Of a DNA stretch of 64,000 bases, positions 9,354 to 18,287 are shown in pieces. Origin of the DNA: Paracoccaceae bacterium (GTDB lineage: Bacteria; Pseudomonadota; Alphaproteobacteria; Rhodobacterales; Rhodobacteraceae); the NCBI GenBank assembly GCA_021775315.1, contig JAJFIC010000007.1, positions 30,008 to 94,007 of the forward strand. Direction: 5' to 3'. The position numbers and the translations under genes are program-made. Each line of letters opens with the position of its first letter. Position 1 is the stretch's first letter. Under the pieces are notes generated by a model. The model worked only from the letters and a program-made list of their open reading frames with translations. It searched no databases and had not been told where the DNA came from.

Positions 9354-10613
9354 ATGTCAGATTTTGTTGCCCGGGCGATCGCGGCACGCCGTGAAATGCG
9401 TAAACTTTTCCCTGAAACGCCGCTGCAAAAGAATGACCACCTTTCGCAAGCATTCGGTGCGGACATCTATTTGAAACGAGAGGACCTGTCGCCAGTTCGC
9501 TCGTACAAAATCCGTGGCGCGTTCAATGCTATGCGCAAGCATCTGGCCAAAGTTGCGGGCGCTGATGAGGCGCCAGCGAAATTCGTTTGTGCTTCGGCTG
9601 GCAATCACGCGCAGGGCGTGGCCTATGTCTGTCGACACTTTGACGTGGACGGTGTGGTTTTCATGCCGATCACAACGCCGCAACAAAAAGTTGACAAAAC
9701 CCGGATTTTTGGCGGCGACAATATCGAAATCAGGTTGGTGGGCGACTATTTCGAAGACACGTTGGCGGCAGCGCAGGAATATTGCACGGCCCAAGGCGCT
9801 GTGTTTCTTGCCCCCTTTGACGATGACGACGTTATCGAAGGTCAGGCATCGGTCGCAGTCGAACTGCTGGAACAATTGCCGGATCCCGTTGACATGGTCA
9901 TCCTGCCGGTTGGCGGCGGTGGTTTGTCGTCAGGCGTTGTCACCTATTTGCACGCGCTGTCACCAGAAACCGAATTTCGGTTCGCTGAACCAAAAGGCGG
10001 GCAAAGCCTGCGGGCGGCGCTGGTTGCAGGCCACCCGACAACTCTGACCAAAGTGGATTCCTTTGTTGACGGGGCTGCGGTGGCGCGCATTGGGGATCGG
10101 AATTTTGCGGCTTTGCGGGACATCCCACCGGCGCATGTACTTGCAGCCCCCGAAGACCGCATCTGCACAACCATCCTTGAATTGCTCAACATCGAAGGCA
10201 TAGTGCTGGAACCCGCTGGCGCAATGTCCGTCGATATTCTAACCGATCTTGCCGACGAAATTCGCGGTAAACGTGTCGTTTGTATCACCTCTGGCGGCAA
10301 CTTTGATTTCGAACGCCTGCCCGAAGTCAAAGAGCGGGCGTTAAGATACGCAGGACTTAAAAAATATTTCATTCTGCGCTTTCCGCAACGCCCCGGTGCG
10401 CTGAAAGAGTTCCTGAACATCCTTGGCCCCGAAGATGACATAACCCGGTTTGAATACCTCAAAAAATCCGCCCGTAACTTTGGTTCCGTACTGATCGGGC
10501 TTGAAGCCAAAAACCCGAAGGATTTCCCGTCGATCTGTGAACGTATGGATGCCGCCGGAATGTCCTATCAGGATATCACCGACAACGAAGACCTGTCGCA
10601 GTTCCTGATATAA
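9354..10613 (+). CDS. ilvA: Threonine ammonia-lyase (threonine deaminase)
   Basis: IlvA converts threonine to 2-oxobutanoate and ammonia, the first step of isoleucine synthesis. The 419-residue protein has the PLP motif [15 protein letters not shown] (Lys52) and the phosphate loop [10 protein letters not shown] single C-terminal ACT-like regulatory domain starts near residue 335 ([17 protein letters not shown]). One such domain rather than two is the short form of biosynthetic threonine deaminase. The ATG at 9354 follows the ribosome site AAAAGGGGGA. It converges on the HPt gene with 3 bp between stops. Confidence 0.93.
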   Translation: MSDFVARAIAARREMRKLFPETPLQKNDHLSQAFGADIYLKREDLSPVRSYKIRGAFNAMRKHLAKVAGADEAPAKFVCASAGNHAQGVAYVCRHFDVDGVVFMPITTPQQKVDKTRIFGGDNIEIRLVGDYFEDTLAAAQEYCTAQGAVFLAPFDDDDVIEGQASVAVELLEQLPDPVDMVILPVGGGGLSSGVVTYLHALSPETEFRFAEPKGGQSLRAALVAGHPTTLTKVDSFVDGAAVARIGDRNFAALRDIPPAHVLAAPEDRICTTILELLNIEGIVLEPAGAMSVDILTDLADEIRGKRVVCITSGGNFDFERLPEVKERALRYAGLKKYFILRFPQRPGALKEFLNILGPEDDITRFEYLKKSARNFGSVLIGLEAKNPKDFPSICERMDAAGMSYQDITDNEDLSQFLI

Positions 10614-10616
10614 TGA

Positions 10617-10949
10617 CTAGTCCGAAAAACCCGGAACCATTTGCGCCAGAAACTCGGTTTTCGAGGCGTCAAAGGCAACCAGAATTTCAGCAATCGGTAC
10701 CTTTTCAACTTGCCCACCTGCAGCCAGCTTTTCCCCTTTCGAACACATGGCGCCTAAGACCTCAAACCCAAGATTAAGCGCGCTACCTTTTAGAAAATGC
10801 ATATCCTCCTCAATATTACGACCAACAGCACCTGCGCGAAGTGGTCCGATGACAGTTTCAACCTCATCCAGAAAAAGTTCTACCACGCCGTCAATTTCAT
10901 CAGCGCCAATATCACCTTCCAGTTCCTTAACCCGCTTCCAATTTATCAT
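10617..10949 (-). CDS. HPt (histidine phosphotransfer) domain protein
   Basis: A 110-residue single-domain protein with the HPt motif MHFLKGSALNLGFEVLG; His51 is the likely phosphorylated residue. It should relay phosphate between a hybrid kinase and a response regulator in the cytoplasm. The start ATG at 10949 follows GGAGG; longer in-frame starts lack this. It is divergent from the response-regulator/phosphatase gene (168-bp gap), which suggests the two are partners. No histidine kinase lies nearby. Confidence 0.87.
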   Translation of the reverse strand: MINWKRVKELEGDIGADEIDGVVELFLDEVETVIGPLRAGAVGRNIEEDMHFLKGSALNLGFEVLGAMCSKGEKLAAGGQVEKVPIAEILVAFDASKTEFLAQMVPGFSD

Positions 10950-11117
10950 TCCACACCTCCATCGTTTGGTGGTGCCCCCTCGCAATGAACTCTGCGCACT
11001 TGGATATTAACAGACCCTTACCGGCTCAAGCGAACTAGATCGCATTTTAGGTTTTACCAGTTGTTAATGTGGACCTGCAATTGTGAAGCCAACAGGCGTA
11101 TTGGAGGTCGCAAAGCC

Positions 11118-12374
11118 GTGCAGAAACTCGGGCAAAATGCAGTAAAACAAGGCGTCGACCGGCCACTTACGGTTCTGGTCGTTGACGATTCCACCTTGCA
11201 GCGGCGCCTGCTTGGCGCGGCGCTGGACAAATGGGGTTATGAGGTTTTTGAGGCAAATTCAGGCATTGATGCACTGGAAATATGCAAGGCTGCCCATGTC
11301 GATCTTGTCCTAAGCGATTGGGTCATGCCGGAAATGGACGGCTTGACATTCTGCCGGGAATTCCGCGCGCTAAGACGGGAAAATTATGGCTATTTCATCC
11401 TGCTGACCTCAAAAGACGACAAAGACGAGGTTGTCACCGGGCTTGATGTCGGGGCCGACGACTTTCTGACCAAACCCGTCAATTCAGCCGAGTTGCGGGC
11501 GCGGTTGCAGGCCGGCGAACGTGTTCTTGGTATGCAGAAAGAACTGATCGAAAAAAACGCCGCAGTTTCTAATACTCTGTCCGAATTGCAAACCGTTTAT
11601 CAGGCGATCGACCGCGATCTGGAAGAGGCCAAAAAACTACAGCATTCGTTGGTTCCGGAAACCTTCCTGCAAATGGGAAAGGCTCAAGTGTCGTTCAAAT
11701 TGCAATCAAGTGGCCATATTGGCGGCGACATGATCGGCCATTACTACAAAAGCCCTGAACGGCTGGGGCTTTATGGCTTTGATGTTTCGGGCCACGGGAT
11801 CAGTTCGGCGCTGATGACCGCCCGGCTGGCGGGGTGTCTGGCGTCAACAAATCCGGCCTACAGCATTGCCATGCGGCAATTGGTTGACGGCACATATGCA
11901 CCACAATCGCCGATCGAAATCGCGCAGCGCATGAATGTGCGGATGCTGGACGAACTGGATACCGACCTTTACCTGACGCTGGTACTGGCCGATGTGAACC
12001 TGAAAACCGGTGCAATTGATATGGTTCAGGCGGGGCACCCGCATCCCCTGATCCAACGCAAGAACAACGATCTGGATTTTGTCGGCGGCGGCGGCCTGCC
12101 CATCGGTCTGATCCCGGACGCACAATTCTGCAGTTTTCAGGCCCAGCTTGAACCCGGCGACCGTCTGTTGATCTATTCCGACGGTTTCACCGAGGCTGAA
12201 GACCCCTTTGGCCAAATGTTGGACGACGATGGTCTTGCGCGACTAATGGCGGCAAACTCAAACGCAAGCGGCCCAGAGTTGTTGGACGATCTTGTTTGGG
12301 AAATTCAGGCATTTTGCGGCAAAGGAGAGGTATCTGACGACTTGTCTGCCGTGTTATTGGAATTGCTTGAGTAG
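11118..12374 (+). CDS. Response regulator fused to PP2C-type (RsbU-like) phosphatase
   Basis: Residues about 17-135 form a receiver domain: acidic pair VVDDS, phosphoacceptor Asp67 in LVLSDWVMPEMDG, and Lys in DDFLTKPV. A helical linker (about 140-180) follows, then a SpoIIE/PP2C phosphatase with GGDMIGHY, FDVSGHGISSALMTARL and SDDLSAVLLE. Such proteins dephosphorylate anti-sigma-factor antagonists in partner-switching stress pathways. The start is uncertain: GTG 11118 follows TGGAGG at 10 bases, and other starts lie at 11061 or shortly after. Its 3' end overlaps the convergent NUDIX gene by 21 bp. Confidence 0.88.
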   Translation: MQKLGQNAVKQGVDRPLTVLVVDDSTLQRRLLGAALDKWGYEVFEANSGIDALEICKAAHVDLVLSDWVMPEMDGLTFCREFRALRRENYGYFILLTSKDDKDEVVTGLDVGADDFLTKPVNSAELRARLQAGERVLGMQKELIEKNAAVSNTLSELQTVYQAIDRDLEEAKKLQHSLVPETFLQMGKAQVSFKLQSSGHIGGDMIGHYYKSPERLGLYGFDVSGHGISSALMTARLAGCLASTNPAYSIAMRQLVDGTYAPQSPIEIAQRMNVRMLDELDTDLYLTLVLADVNLKTGAIDMVQAGHPHPLIQRKNNDLDFVGGGGLPIGLIPDAQFCSFQAQLEPGDRLLIYSDGFTEAEDPFGQMLDDDGLARLMAANSNASGPELLDDLVWEIQAFCGKGEVSDDLSAVLLELLE

Positions 12375-12800
12375 GCGGTGCACAAAATATCTGTCCCCAC
12401 CATTGGCCAGTCGCTCTGCCGCTTCTTGCATCGGCATCCAATGGGCGCTGTGATGGGGTTCGGGTATCGGGCCTTTTATGCGGGTTGGACGACACAAATA
12501 GATATGCGCCACTTTGTGTGCCCATAAATCGTATTCCGGCATATGGGTATAGCGCTGAAAGGCACCCAGCCGACGGATCACCTGAATTCCCCAGCCGGTT
12601 TCCTCGAACACTTCGCGGTGCAGCGCACGAACCGGCGACTCGCCCGGATCAATCCCGCCGCCGGGCAATTGAAATTCCGGCGCTGGTTCTGACTGAAACG
12701 TCAGCAACACTTGTCCGCCGCGCTGCAAGATACCATATGCACCCGGACGGTGGGTGTACCGAACGCCTTTTTGAATGGCTTCATCAAACCGGCGGATCAT
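12354..12800 (-). CDS. NUDIX hydrolase
   Basis: A 148-residue NUDIX protein with the box GGGIDPGESPVRALHREVFE followed by ETGWGI (residues about 47-72), which carries the metal-binding RExxEE pattern. It hydrolyses a nucleoside diphosphate linked to another moiety; the substrate is unknown. The start at 12800 follows GAAGAGG; the open frame extends far upstream but that part is antisense to hslO and not family-like. Its last 21 bases overlap the end of the phosphatase gene on the other strand. Confidence 0.87.
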   Translation of the reverse strand: MIRRFDEAIQKGVRYTHRPGAYGILQRGGQVLLTFQSEPAPEFQLPGGGIDPGESPVRALHREVFEETGWGIQVIRRLGAFQRYTHMPEYDLWAHKVAHIYLCRPTRIKGPIPEPHHSAHWMPMQEAAERLANGGDRYFVHRLLKQFQ

Positions 12801-12908
12801 GCCTGCCTCTTCTTTATGCACATTTGCGGCCCCGCCACGCGGGGAATTGCACCGACCCGATAACTTGTCTATGGGAACCATCTGAACGTCAAGGAAAGCC
12901 CACACACC

Positions 12909-13901
12909 ATGAGCCTGCCAAACAAAATCGCCTGGGATGACAACGTGCTTCCTTTTCAGTTGGACAGCGCGGATATCCGTGGCCGTGTCGCGCGTCTGGA
13001 TGGCGTTCTTGAAGAAATTCTTGCCCAACACAAGTATCCTGCACCGGTCGAGGCGGCAGTTGCCGAGGCGGCGATCCTGACCGCGCTGATCGGGCAAACC
13101 ATCGATCTGCGCTGGAAGCTGAGCCTGCAAATTCGCGGCAACGGACCGCTGAGGATCATCGCGACCGACTATTACGGCCCGACCAAGGATGGCGAACCGG
13201 CCAGAATGCGGGCCTATGCCAGCTTTGATGCCGAGCGATTGGCCAAGGACGAAGGCACCCCGTTTTCGATGATCGGCAGCGGCATGTTCGCCGTGCTGAT
13301 CGACCAGGGAGAAGGGATGACACCCTATCAGGGGATCACACCGCTTGCAGGTGGGTCATTGGCAGCCTGCGCCGAAACCTATTTTGCCCAGTCTGAACAA
13401 TTGCCAACCCGTTTTGCCGTTGCCATGGGCAAATCGCAGGAACCCGGCGGGACCGAGCATTGGCGCGCGGGTGGCATGATGATCCAGCATATGCCGAAAG
13501 CCTCGCCCTACGCCAACGATTCAACCGGGGACGCCGGTCTGCTGTCTGCGGTGGATCTTTTGCATGGCGATGACAGCGAAAACTGGAACCGGGTGAACCT
13601 GCATCTGGATACAGTCGACGCACTGGAACTTGTCGGCCCGCATGTTTCGCCGACTGAATTGTTACACCGCCTGTTTCACGAAGAAACCCCGCGCGTCTAT
13701 GACAGCCAACCGCTGACATTTGGCTGCACTTGTGGCCCGGAAAAGGTGGTCCAGACCATGTCGATTTATTCCGCAAAAGATATCCGCCACATGACGAACG
13801 AGGCTGGAAAGGTCACTGCCGATTGCCAGTTTTGCAGTGCGCATTACGAATTTGATCCGGCCACATTGGGGTTTGAAGCCACCAAGCCGGGCGAAAAATA
13901 A
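12909..13901 (+). CDS. hslO: Hsp33 redox-regulated chaperonin
   Basis: Hsp33 is a cytoplasmic holdase switched on by oxidation. The 330-residue protein has the family N-terminus, and near the C-terminus the zinc/redox cysteines CTC (Cys273, Cys275) and CQFC (Cys306, Cys309). This CxC...CxxC spacing is diagnostic. The coding start at 12909 overlaps no other real gene, and the divergent NUDIX gene begins about 108 bp away. It may be co-transcribed with the following NUDIX-cca pair (36-bp gap). Confidence 0.95.
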   Translation: MSLPNKIAWDDNVLPFQLDSADIRGRVARLDGVLEEILAQHKYPAPVEAAVAEAAILTALIGQTIDLRWKLSLQIRGNGPLRIIATDYYGPTKDGEPARMRAYASFDAERLAKDEGTPFSMIGSGMFAVLIDQGEGMTPYQGITPLAGGSLAACAETYFAQSEQLPTRFAVAMGKSQEPGGTEHWRAGGMMIQHMPKASPYANDSTGDAGLLSAVDLLHGDDSENWNRVNLHLDTVDALELVGPHVSPTELLHRLFHEETPRVYDSQPLTFGCTCGPEKVVQTMSIYSAKDIRHMTNEAGKVTADCQFCSAHYEFDPATLGFEATKPGEK

Positions 13902-13937
13902 CTGGCATAGGCGCGCTGGCTGGGCCATGTAATATCA

Positions 13938-14552
13938 ATGAAACGCCACACCGACACAATTGACGCGATCAAACAGATGCTGACGCGCAGCTCTGATGTG
14001 CGATCGTCTGATTTTGATCTTAACCCCGAAATCATGGCGTCATGGCCTGAAATGAAAAACCTGCGGCCTGCTGCGGTTTTAATTCCGTTGATTGCGGGCG
14101 ATAATGGCCTGAACGTGATCCTGACGAAACGCGCTTCGCATCTGAAACACCATCCGGGTCAGATCGCTTTTCCCGGTGGCAAAGTAGACGCCAGTGACAA
14201 GAATGAGACCGCGGCCGCCCTGCGCGAAGCGGATGAGGAAATTGGCCTGCGCCCTGCCAATGTCGATGTGCTGGGCCATATGCCGTTTCACCAGACGGTG
14301 ACGCATTTTGAGATCACCCCGATCATTGGCTGCGTCAAAACCCGCTTCACCCCACTCCCCGAACCCGGTGAAGTGGCCGAGGTGTTCGAGGTACCGCTGG
14401 CCTATCTGACCGATCCTGCGAATTATCTGATCGAGGGGCGATTTTGGGGTGGTACCAAGCGCCTTTACTACGTGATCCCCTATGGCCCCTATTATATCTG
14501 GGGTGCCACGGCGCGGATGTTGCGGGCGTTTGCCGAAAGAATGGCACGATGA
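13938..14552 (+). CDS. CoA pyrophosphatase-type NUDIX hydrolase
   Basis: A 204-residue protein with TKRASHLKHHPGQIAFPGGK followed by an extended NUDIX box ending in AALREADEEIGL (residues about 80-96). The LxxHxGQxxFPGG segment is the UPF0035/NUDIX signature of the CoA-diphosphatase (YeaB/NudL) group, which cleaves CoA to phosphopantetheine and 3',5'-ADP. Its stop overlaps the cca start (ATGA), so the pair is translationally coupled. Confidence 0.88.
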   Translation: MKRHTDTIDAIKQMLTRSSDVRSSDFDLNPEIMASWPEMKNLRPAAVLIPLIAGDNGLNVILTKRASHLKHHPGQIAFPGGKVDASDKNETAAALREADEEIGLRPANVDVLGHMPFHQTVTHFEITPIIGCVKTRFTPLPEPGEVAEVFEVPLAYLTDPANYLIEGRFWGGTKRLYYVIPYGPYYIWGATARMLRAFAERMAR

Positions 14553-15700
14553 CGTCTGTCACTGGGGATTGGTTGGCAAACGCCGCGACCCAGACGATTT
14601 TTTCGCTGCTATTGGACGGCGGATATCAGGCTTATGTGGTCGGCGGTTGCGTTCGAAATGCGCTATTGGACGCGCCGGTCGCTGATGTGGATTTCACGAC
14701 GGATGCGCATCCCAAACAGGTTATGAAACTCGCCCAAAGGGCCGGGCTGGGGGTTGTTCCAACCGGGATCGAGCATGGCACGGTTACAATCGTTTCCGAA
14801 AAAACGGCGTTTGAGGTCACCACCTACCGCAAAGACGTTGAAACCGACGGACGGCGTGCAATCGTGGCCTTCGCCGCGACCCTGACCGAAGACGCCCACC
14901 GCCGCGATTTCACCATGAATGCGCTTTATGCAGATCGCGACGGTCAGGTGATTGACCCGCTGGGCGGGCTTGCAGATATCAACGCGCGTCAGGTGCGGTT
15001 CATTGATTGCCCGCATGATCGCATCCGCGAAGATTATTTACGCATCCTGCGTTTCTTTCGCTTTCACGCGTGGTTTGGCGACCCGGCAGCGGGCATTGAT
15101 CCCGAGGCTCTGGCCGCCTGCGCCGAACTGGCCGAAGGGCTGGACGGTTTGTCAAAGGAACGCATCGGGATGGAAATGGGCAAGCTATTGTCAGCCTCAG
15201 ACCCGGCCCCGAGCGTCGCAAGCATGGATAAAACCGGCATCCTTGGCCGACTTTTGCCCGGCGCGACCGCCGGGGCGTTGGCGGTTCTGGTGCATTTGGA
15301 AGGCCAGATTGGCGCGGCGCCTGATTGGGTCAGACGGCTGGCATGTCTTGGCGGCTCGGCCCATGCCACCAGCCTTAGGATGAGCCGTGCCAACAGCCGA
15401 AAACTAACGCAGTATCTGAATTTGACTGGCAGCACCGAAAAGGTGCACGAACTTGCCTATCGCCATGGCGCGCCCGCTGCGATTGATATAAGTCTGCTGC
15501 GGGCAGCACTTTTGGGCGGGGCCGTACCCGAAAACCTGATGTCGGATGCTCAAACCGCCGCTAGCCAAAAGTTTCCGATCAAAGCCGCCGACATCACCAC
15601 GGGCGAGGTCGGGCCAGACTTGGGTGCGCGCCTGAAGCATCTCGAAGATGAATGGATTGCATCACGTTTTACCAAGGACCGGGCGGCGCTTCTGGCTTGA
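14549..15700 (+). CDS. cca: CCA tRNA nucleotidyltransferase
   Basis: This enzyme adds or repairs the 3'-CCA of tRNA. The 383-residue product has the class II nucleotidyltransferase motif YVVGGCVRNALLDAPVADVD (residues 29-48, metal-binding Asp46/Asp48), the DAHRRDFTMNALY element and RIREDYLRILRFFRF. Sequence alone does not fully separate CCA-adding enzymes from poly(A) polymerase, but length and the alphaproteobacterial setting favour CCA addition. The start is fixed by the ATGA overlap with the NUDIX gene; the open frame upstream is shadow. Confidence 0.92.
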   Translation: MTSVTGDWLANAATQTIFSLLLDGGYQAYVVGGCVRNALLDAPVADVDFTTDAHPKQVMKLAQRAGLGVVPTGIEHGTVTIVSEKTAFEVTTYRKDVETDGRRAIVAFAATLTEDAHRRDFTMNALYADRDGQVIDPLGGLADINARQVRFIDCPHDRIREDYLRILRFFRFHAWFGDPAAGIDPEALAACAELAEGLDGLSKERIGMEMGKLLSASDPAPSVASMDKTGILGRLLPGATAGALAVLVHLEGQIGAAPDWVRRLACLGGSAHATSLRMSRANSRKLTQYLNLTGSTEKVHELAYRHGAPAAIDISLLRAALLGGAVPENLMSDAQTAASQKFPIKAADITTGEVGPDLGARLKHLEDEWIASRFTKDRAALLA

Positions 15701-15764
15701 ACTCCGGCAAGTTTCACTTACACTCGCAATAGGTCAGCATTGCCACCCTATTTTGCGGGAACCC

Positions 15765-16364
15765 ATGAACTTTGAAATCATCCTGTCCCTGATCGGCATG
15801 GCCTTGACCGCTTCCCTGACGCCGGGGCCGAACAATTCCATGCTGGCAAGCTCGGGCGCAACTTATGGCGTGCGCGCCTCAATGCCCCATGTGCTGGGGA
15901 TCGTTTTCGGTTTTCCGGTGATGATCTTTCTGGTCGGTTTTGGACTGGGCGAAGTGTTTCGCCAAAGTCCGGTCCTGCAACAGATCATGCGTTACGCCGG
16001 TGCAATCATGATGCTGTGGTTCGCCTGGAAAATGGCCACTGCCGCCGCGCCGGGCCAAGCGGGAAAGGCCAGCCGCCCGTTGACTTTCCTGCAAGCCGCC
16101 GCGTTTCAGTGGATCAACCCAAAGGGCTGGTTGGCCGCAATCGCGATAACCGCGCAATTCGTAACACCTGACGCCCCGGTCAAAACCGCGTCGATCGTGG
16201 CGCTGACTTTTGCGGGATCTGGCCTGATTTCCACATTCGCATGGTTACTTTTTGGCCGCATGATCGGTCAATGGTTGCACACGCCTTGGCGGCTCAGGGC
16301 GTTTAATCTGTTGATGGCCTCGATGCTTGTGGCGTTTCTTGCGGTCATTCTTCTGGAACATTAA
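15765..16364 (+). CDS. LysE family amino-acid exporter
   Basis: A 199-residue membrane protein with about six hydrophobic segments. The LysE/RhtB signature is TPGPNNSMLASSGATYG near residues 19-35, followed by QWINPKGWLAA. Members export amino acids or related compounds; the substrate is not predictable. The start at 15765 gives the usual family N-terminus and about 64 bp of non-coding space after cca. No terminator was seen downstream. Confidence 0.88.
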   Translation: MNFEIILSLIGMALTASLTPGPNNSMLASSGATYGVRASMPHVLGIVFGFPVMIFLVGFGLGEVFRQSPVLQQIMRYAGAIMMLWFAWKMATAAAPGQAGKASRPLTFLQAAAFQWINPKGWLAAIAITAQFVTPDAPVKTASIVALTFAGSGLISTFAWLLFGRMIGQWLHTPWRLRAFNLLMASMLVAFLAVILLEH

Positions 16365-16445
16365 AACGTTCAAGTCCGCCTATTGCATCTTGCGCCGGAA
16401 TAATGTTCTTCTGTGCGGCTTTAAACCCTTAACTCTGCGTGTCCC

Positions 16446-18287
16446 ATGTTCCGTTTTTTTGAAAATCTGGTAAACCCTTACGAACCCTATGACGCGACCA
16501 ACACGCCGCCGGCGCGGCTGTTTCCGTTTCTGAACGAATACCTGAAACCCCTGCGAAAAGTGCTGGTCTGGATCGTGATACTGACCGCAATCGTTGGCGT
16601 GATCGAAATCGGACTTATCTTTTTTGCTGGCCGTATTGTGGACTTGCTGTCTACCAGCTCGCCCGAGCGGATATTCACCGATCACGGAACCGAATTGGTG
16701 TTACTGGCGCTTTTCGTTCTGTTGGTCCGACCTTTTGTTCAGGTGCTGGACGCCGCGTTGTTGAACCAGTCTTTGATGCCGAATTTTGGCACGTTGATCC
16801 GTTGGCGCAGCCACCGGCATGTTCTACGCCAGTCGGTTGGCTGGTTTGAAAACGATTTTGCTGGGCGCATCGCCAATCGGATCATGCAGACAGCCCCCGC
16901 AGCAGGCGAGGCGATCTATCAGGTTTTCGATGCCGTGGTTTATGCCATCATTTATCTGATCGGCGCATTGTGGCTGCTGGCCGGAACCGACCCCAGATTG
17001 GCCCTGCCGCTGGTGATCTGGCTGGTGTTCTACGCAGCCCTAATCCACTGGACAATCCCACGGGTTGGCCGCGCATCCAAAGCGTTTTCGGACGCGCGAT
17101 CCGAAATAAACGGGCGGATTGTCGACTGCTACACCAATATCCAGTCGGTCAAATTATTCGCCCACAATTCCACCGAAGAAGATTACGCGCTTGAGGCCAT
17201 CGAAAAGGCGCGGCGTGCATTTTCGCACCAAATGCGGCTGATCACGCTGATGGAACTGGGCCTGACCCTGATCAACGGCTTCTTGATTGTCGCAGTAATC
17301 GGCTGGGCGATTGTCATGTGGCAGCAAGGCATAACGTCTGTTGGCACGGTCGCCGCGGCCTCGGCTTTGACATTGCGCCTGAACGCGATGACCGGCTGGA
17401 TCATGTGGTCACTGTCATCTTTGTTTCAGCAACTCGGCGTCGTGTCAGAGGGTATGGAAACCATCGCGCAGCCAATTCAGCTGACGGATAAAACGGACGC
17501 CCCTGCGCTTAAAATCACCGATTGCGCGATAACTTTTGATCAGGTTAGCCACCATTATGGCGTTGGCAGCGGCGGCCTTGACCACATTGATCTGGCTGTT
17601 AAGGGCGGCGAAAAAGTTGGGATTGTTGGCCGCTCGGGCGCGGGAAAATCAACCCTGGTCAATCTTTTGCTGCGCTTTCACGATGTAGAAGGCGGGGCAA
17701 TCCGCATCGACGGGCGCGATATTCGCGATGTGACGCAGGAATCCTTGCGCCGACAAATCGGGATGGTGACCCAAGACAGCTCGCTTTTGCATCGCTCTGT
17801 GCGGGACAACATCCTTTATGGCAGGCCAGATGCCACCGAAGACGAGGTTATCCGGGCGGCAAAACACGCCGAAGCCTATGAGTTTATCCTTGGGTTAAGC
17901 GACCCCAAGGGCCGCAAGGCCTTTGATGCGGAAGTTGGCGAGCGCGGTGTGAAACTGTCCGGCGGGCAACGGCAGCGCGTCTCGCTTGCCCGTGTGATCC
18001 TGAAAGACGCCCCGATTTTGGTGCTGGACGAGGCGACATCGGCCCTTGATAGCGAGGTTGAGGCGGCAATTCTTGATACGCTTTATGGCGTGATCGAGGG
18101 AAAAACCGTGATCGCAATTGCCCACCGCCTGTCAACCATCGCCCGCATGGACCGCATCATTGTGCTCGATCAGGGCCGCGTTGCCGAACAGGGCACACAT
18201 GCCGAATTGCTGGCCCAAGACGGGCTTTACGCCCAGTTCTGGAACCGCCAATCCGGTGGCTTTATCGGCATCGAGGAACAGGAATGA
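16446..18287 (+). CDS. ABC transporter, fused permease and ATP-binding protein
   Basis: A 613-residue half-exporter. Residues 1 to about 340 hold an ABC type-1 transmembrane domain with about six helices. The nucleotide-binding domain follows, with Walker A GRSGAGKST (about 395-403), signature LSGGQRQRVSLARV (about 504) and Walker B ILVLDEATSALDSE (about 522). It should work as a homodimer exporting lipid, drug or peptide; the substrate is unknown. It overlaps the next gene by 4 bp. Confidence 0.93.
   Translation: MFRFFENLVNPYEPYDATNTPPARLFPFLNEYLKPLRKVLVWIVILTAIVGVIEIGLIFFAGRIVDLLSTSSPERIFTDHGTELVLLALFVLLVRPFVQVLDAALLNQSLMPNFGTLIRWRSHRHVLRQSVGWFENDFAGRIANRIMQTAPAAGEAIYQVFDAVVYAIIYLIGALWLLAGTDPRLALPLVIWLVFYAALIHWTIPRVGRASKAFSDARSEINGRIVDCYTNIQSVKLFAHNSTEEDYALEAIEKARRAFSHQMRLITLMELGLTLINGFLIVAVIGWAIVMWQQGITSVGTVAAASALTLRLNAMTGWIMWSLSSLFQQLGVVSEGMETIAQPIQLTDKTDAPALKITDCAITFDQVSHHYGVGSGGLDHIDLAVKGGEKVGIVGRSGAGKSTLVNLLLRFHDVEGGAIRIDGRDIRDVTQESLRRQIGMVTQDSSLLHRSVRDNILYGRPDATEDEVIRAAKHAEAYEFILGLSDPKGRKAFDAEVGERGVKLSGGQRQRVSLARVILKDAPILVLDEATSALDSEVEAAILDTLYGVIEGKTVIAIAHRLSTIARMDRIIVLDQGRVAEQGTHAELLAQDGLYAQFWNRQSGGFIGIEEQE

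Noticed and set aside
12801..13130. N-terminal extension of the NUDIX gene
   Set aside because: The extension is antisense to hslO, and a good ribosome site supports the start at 12800.
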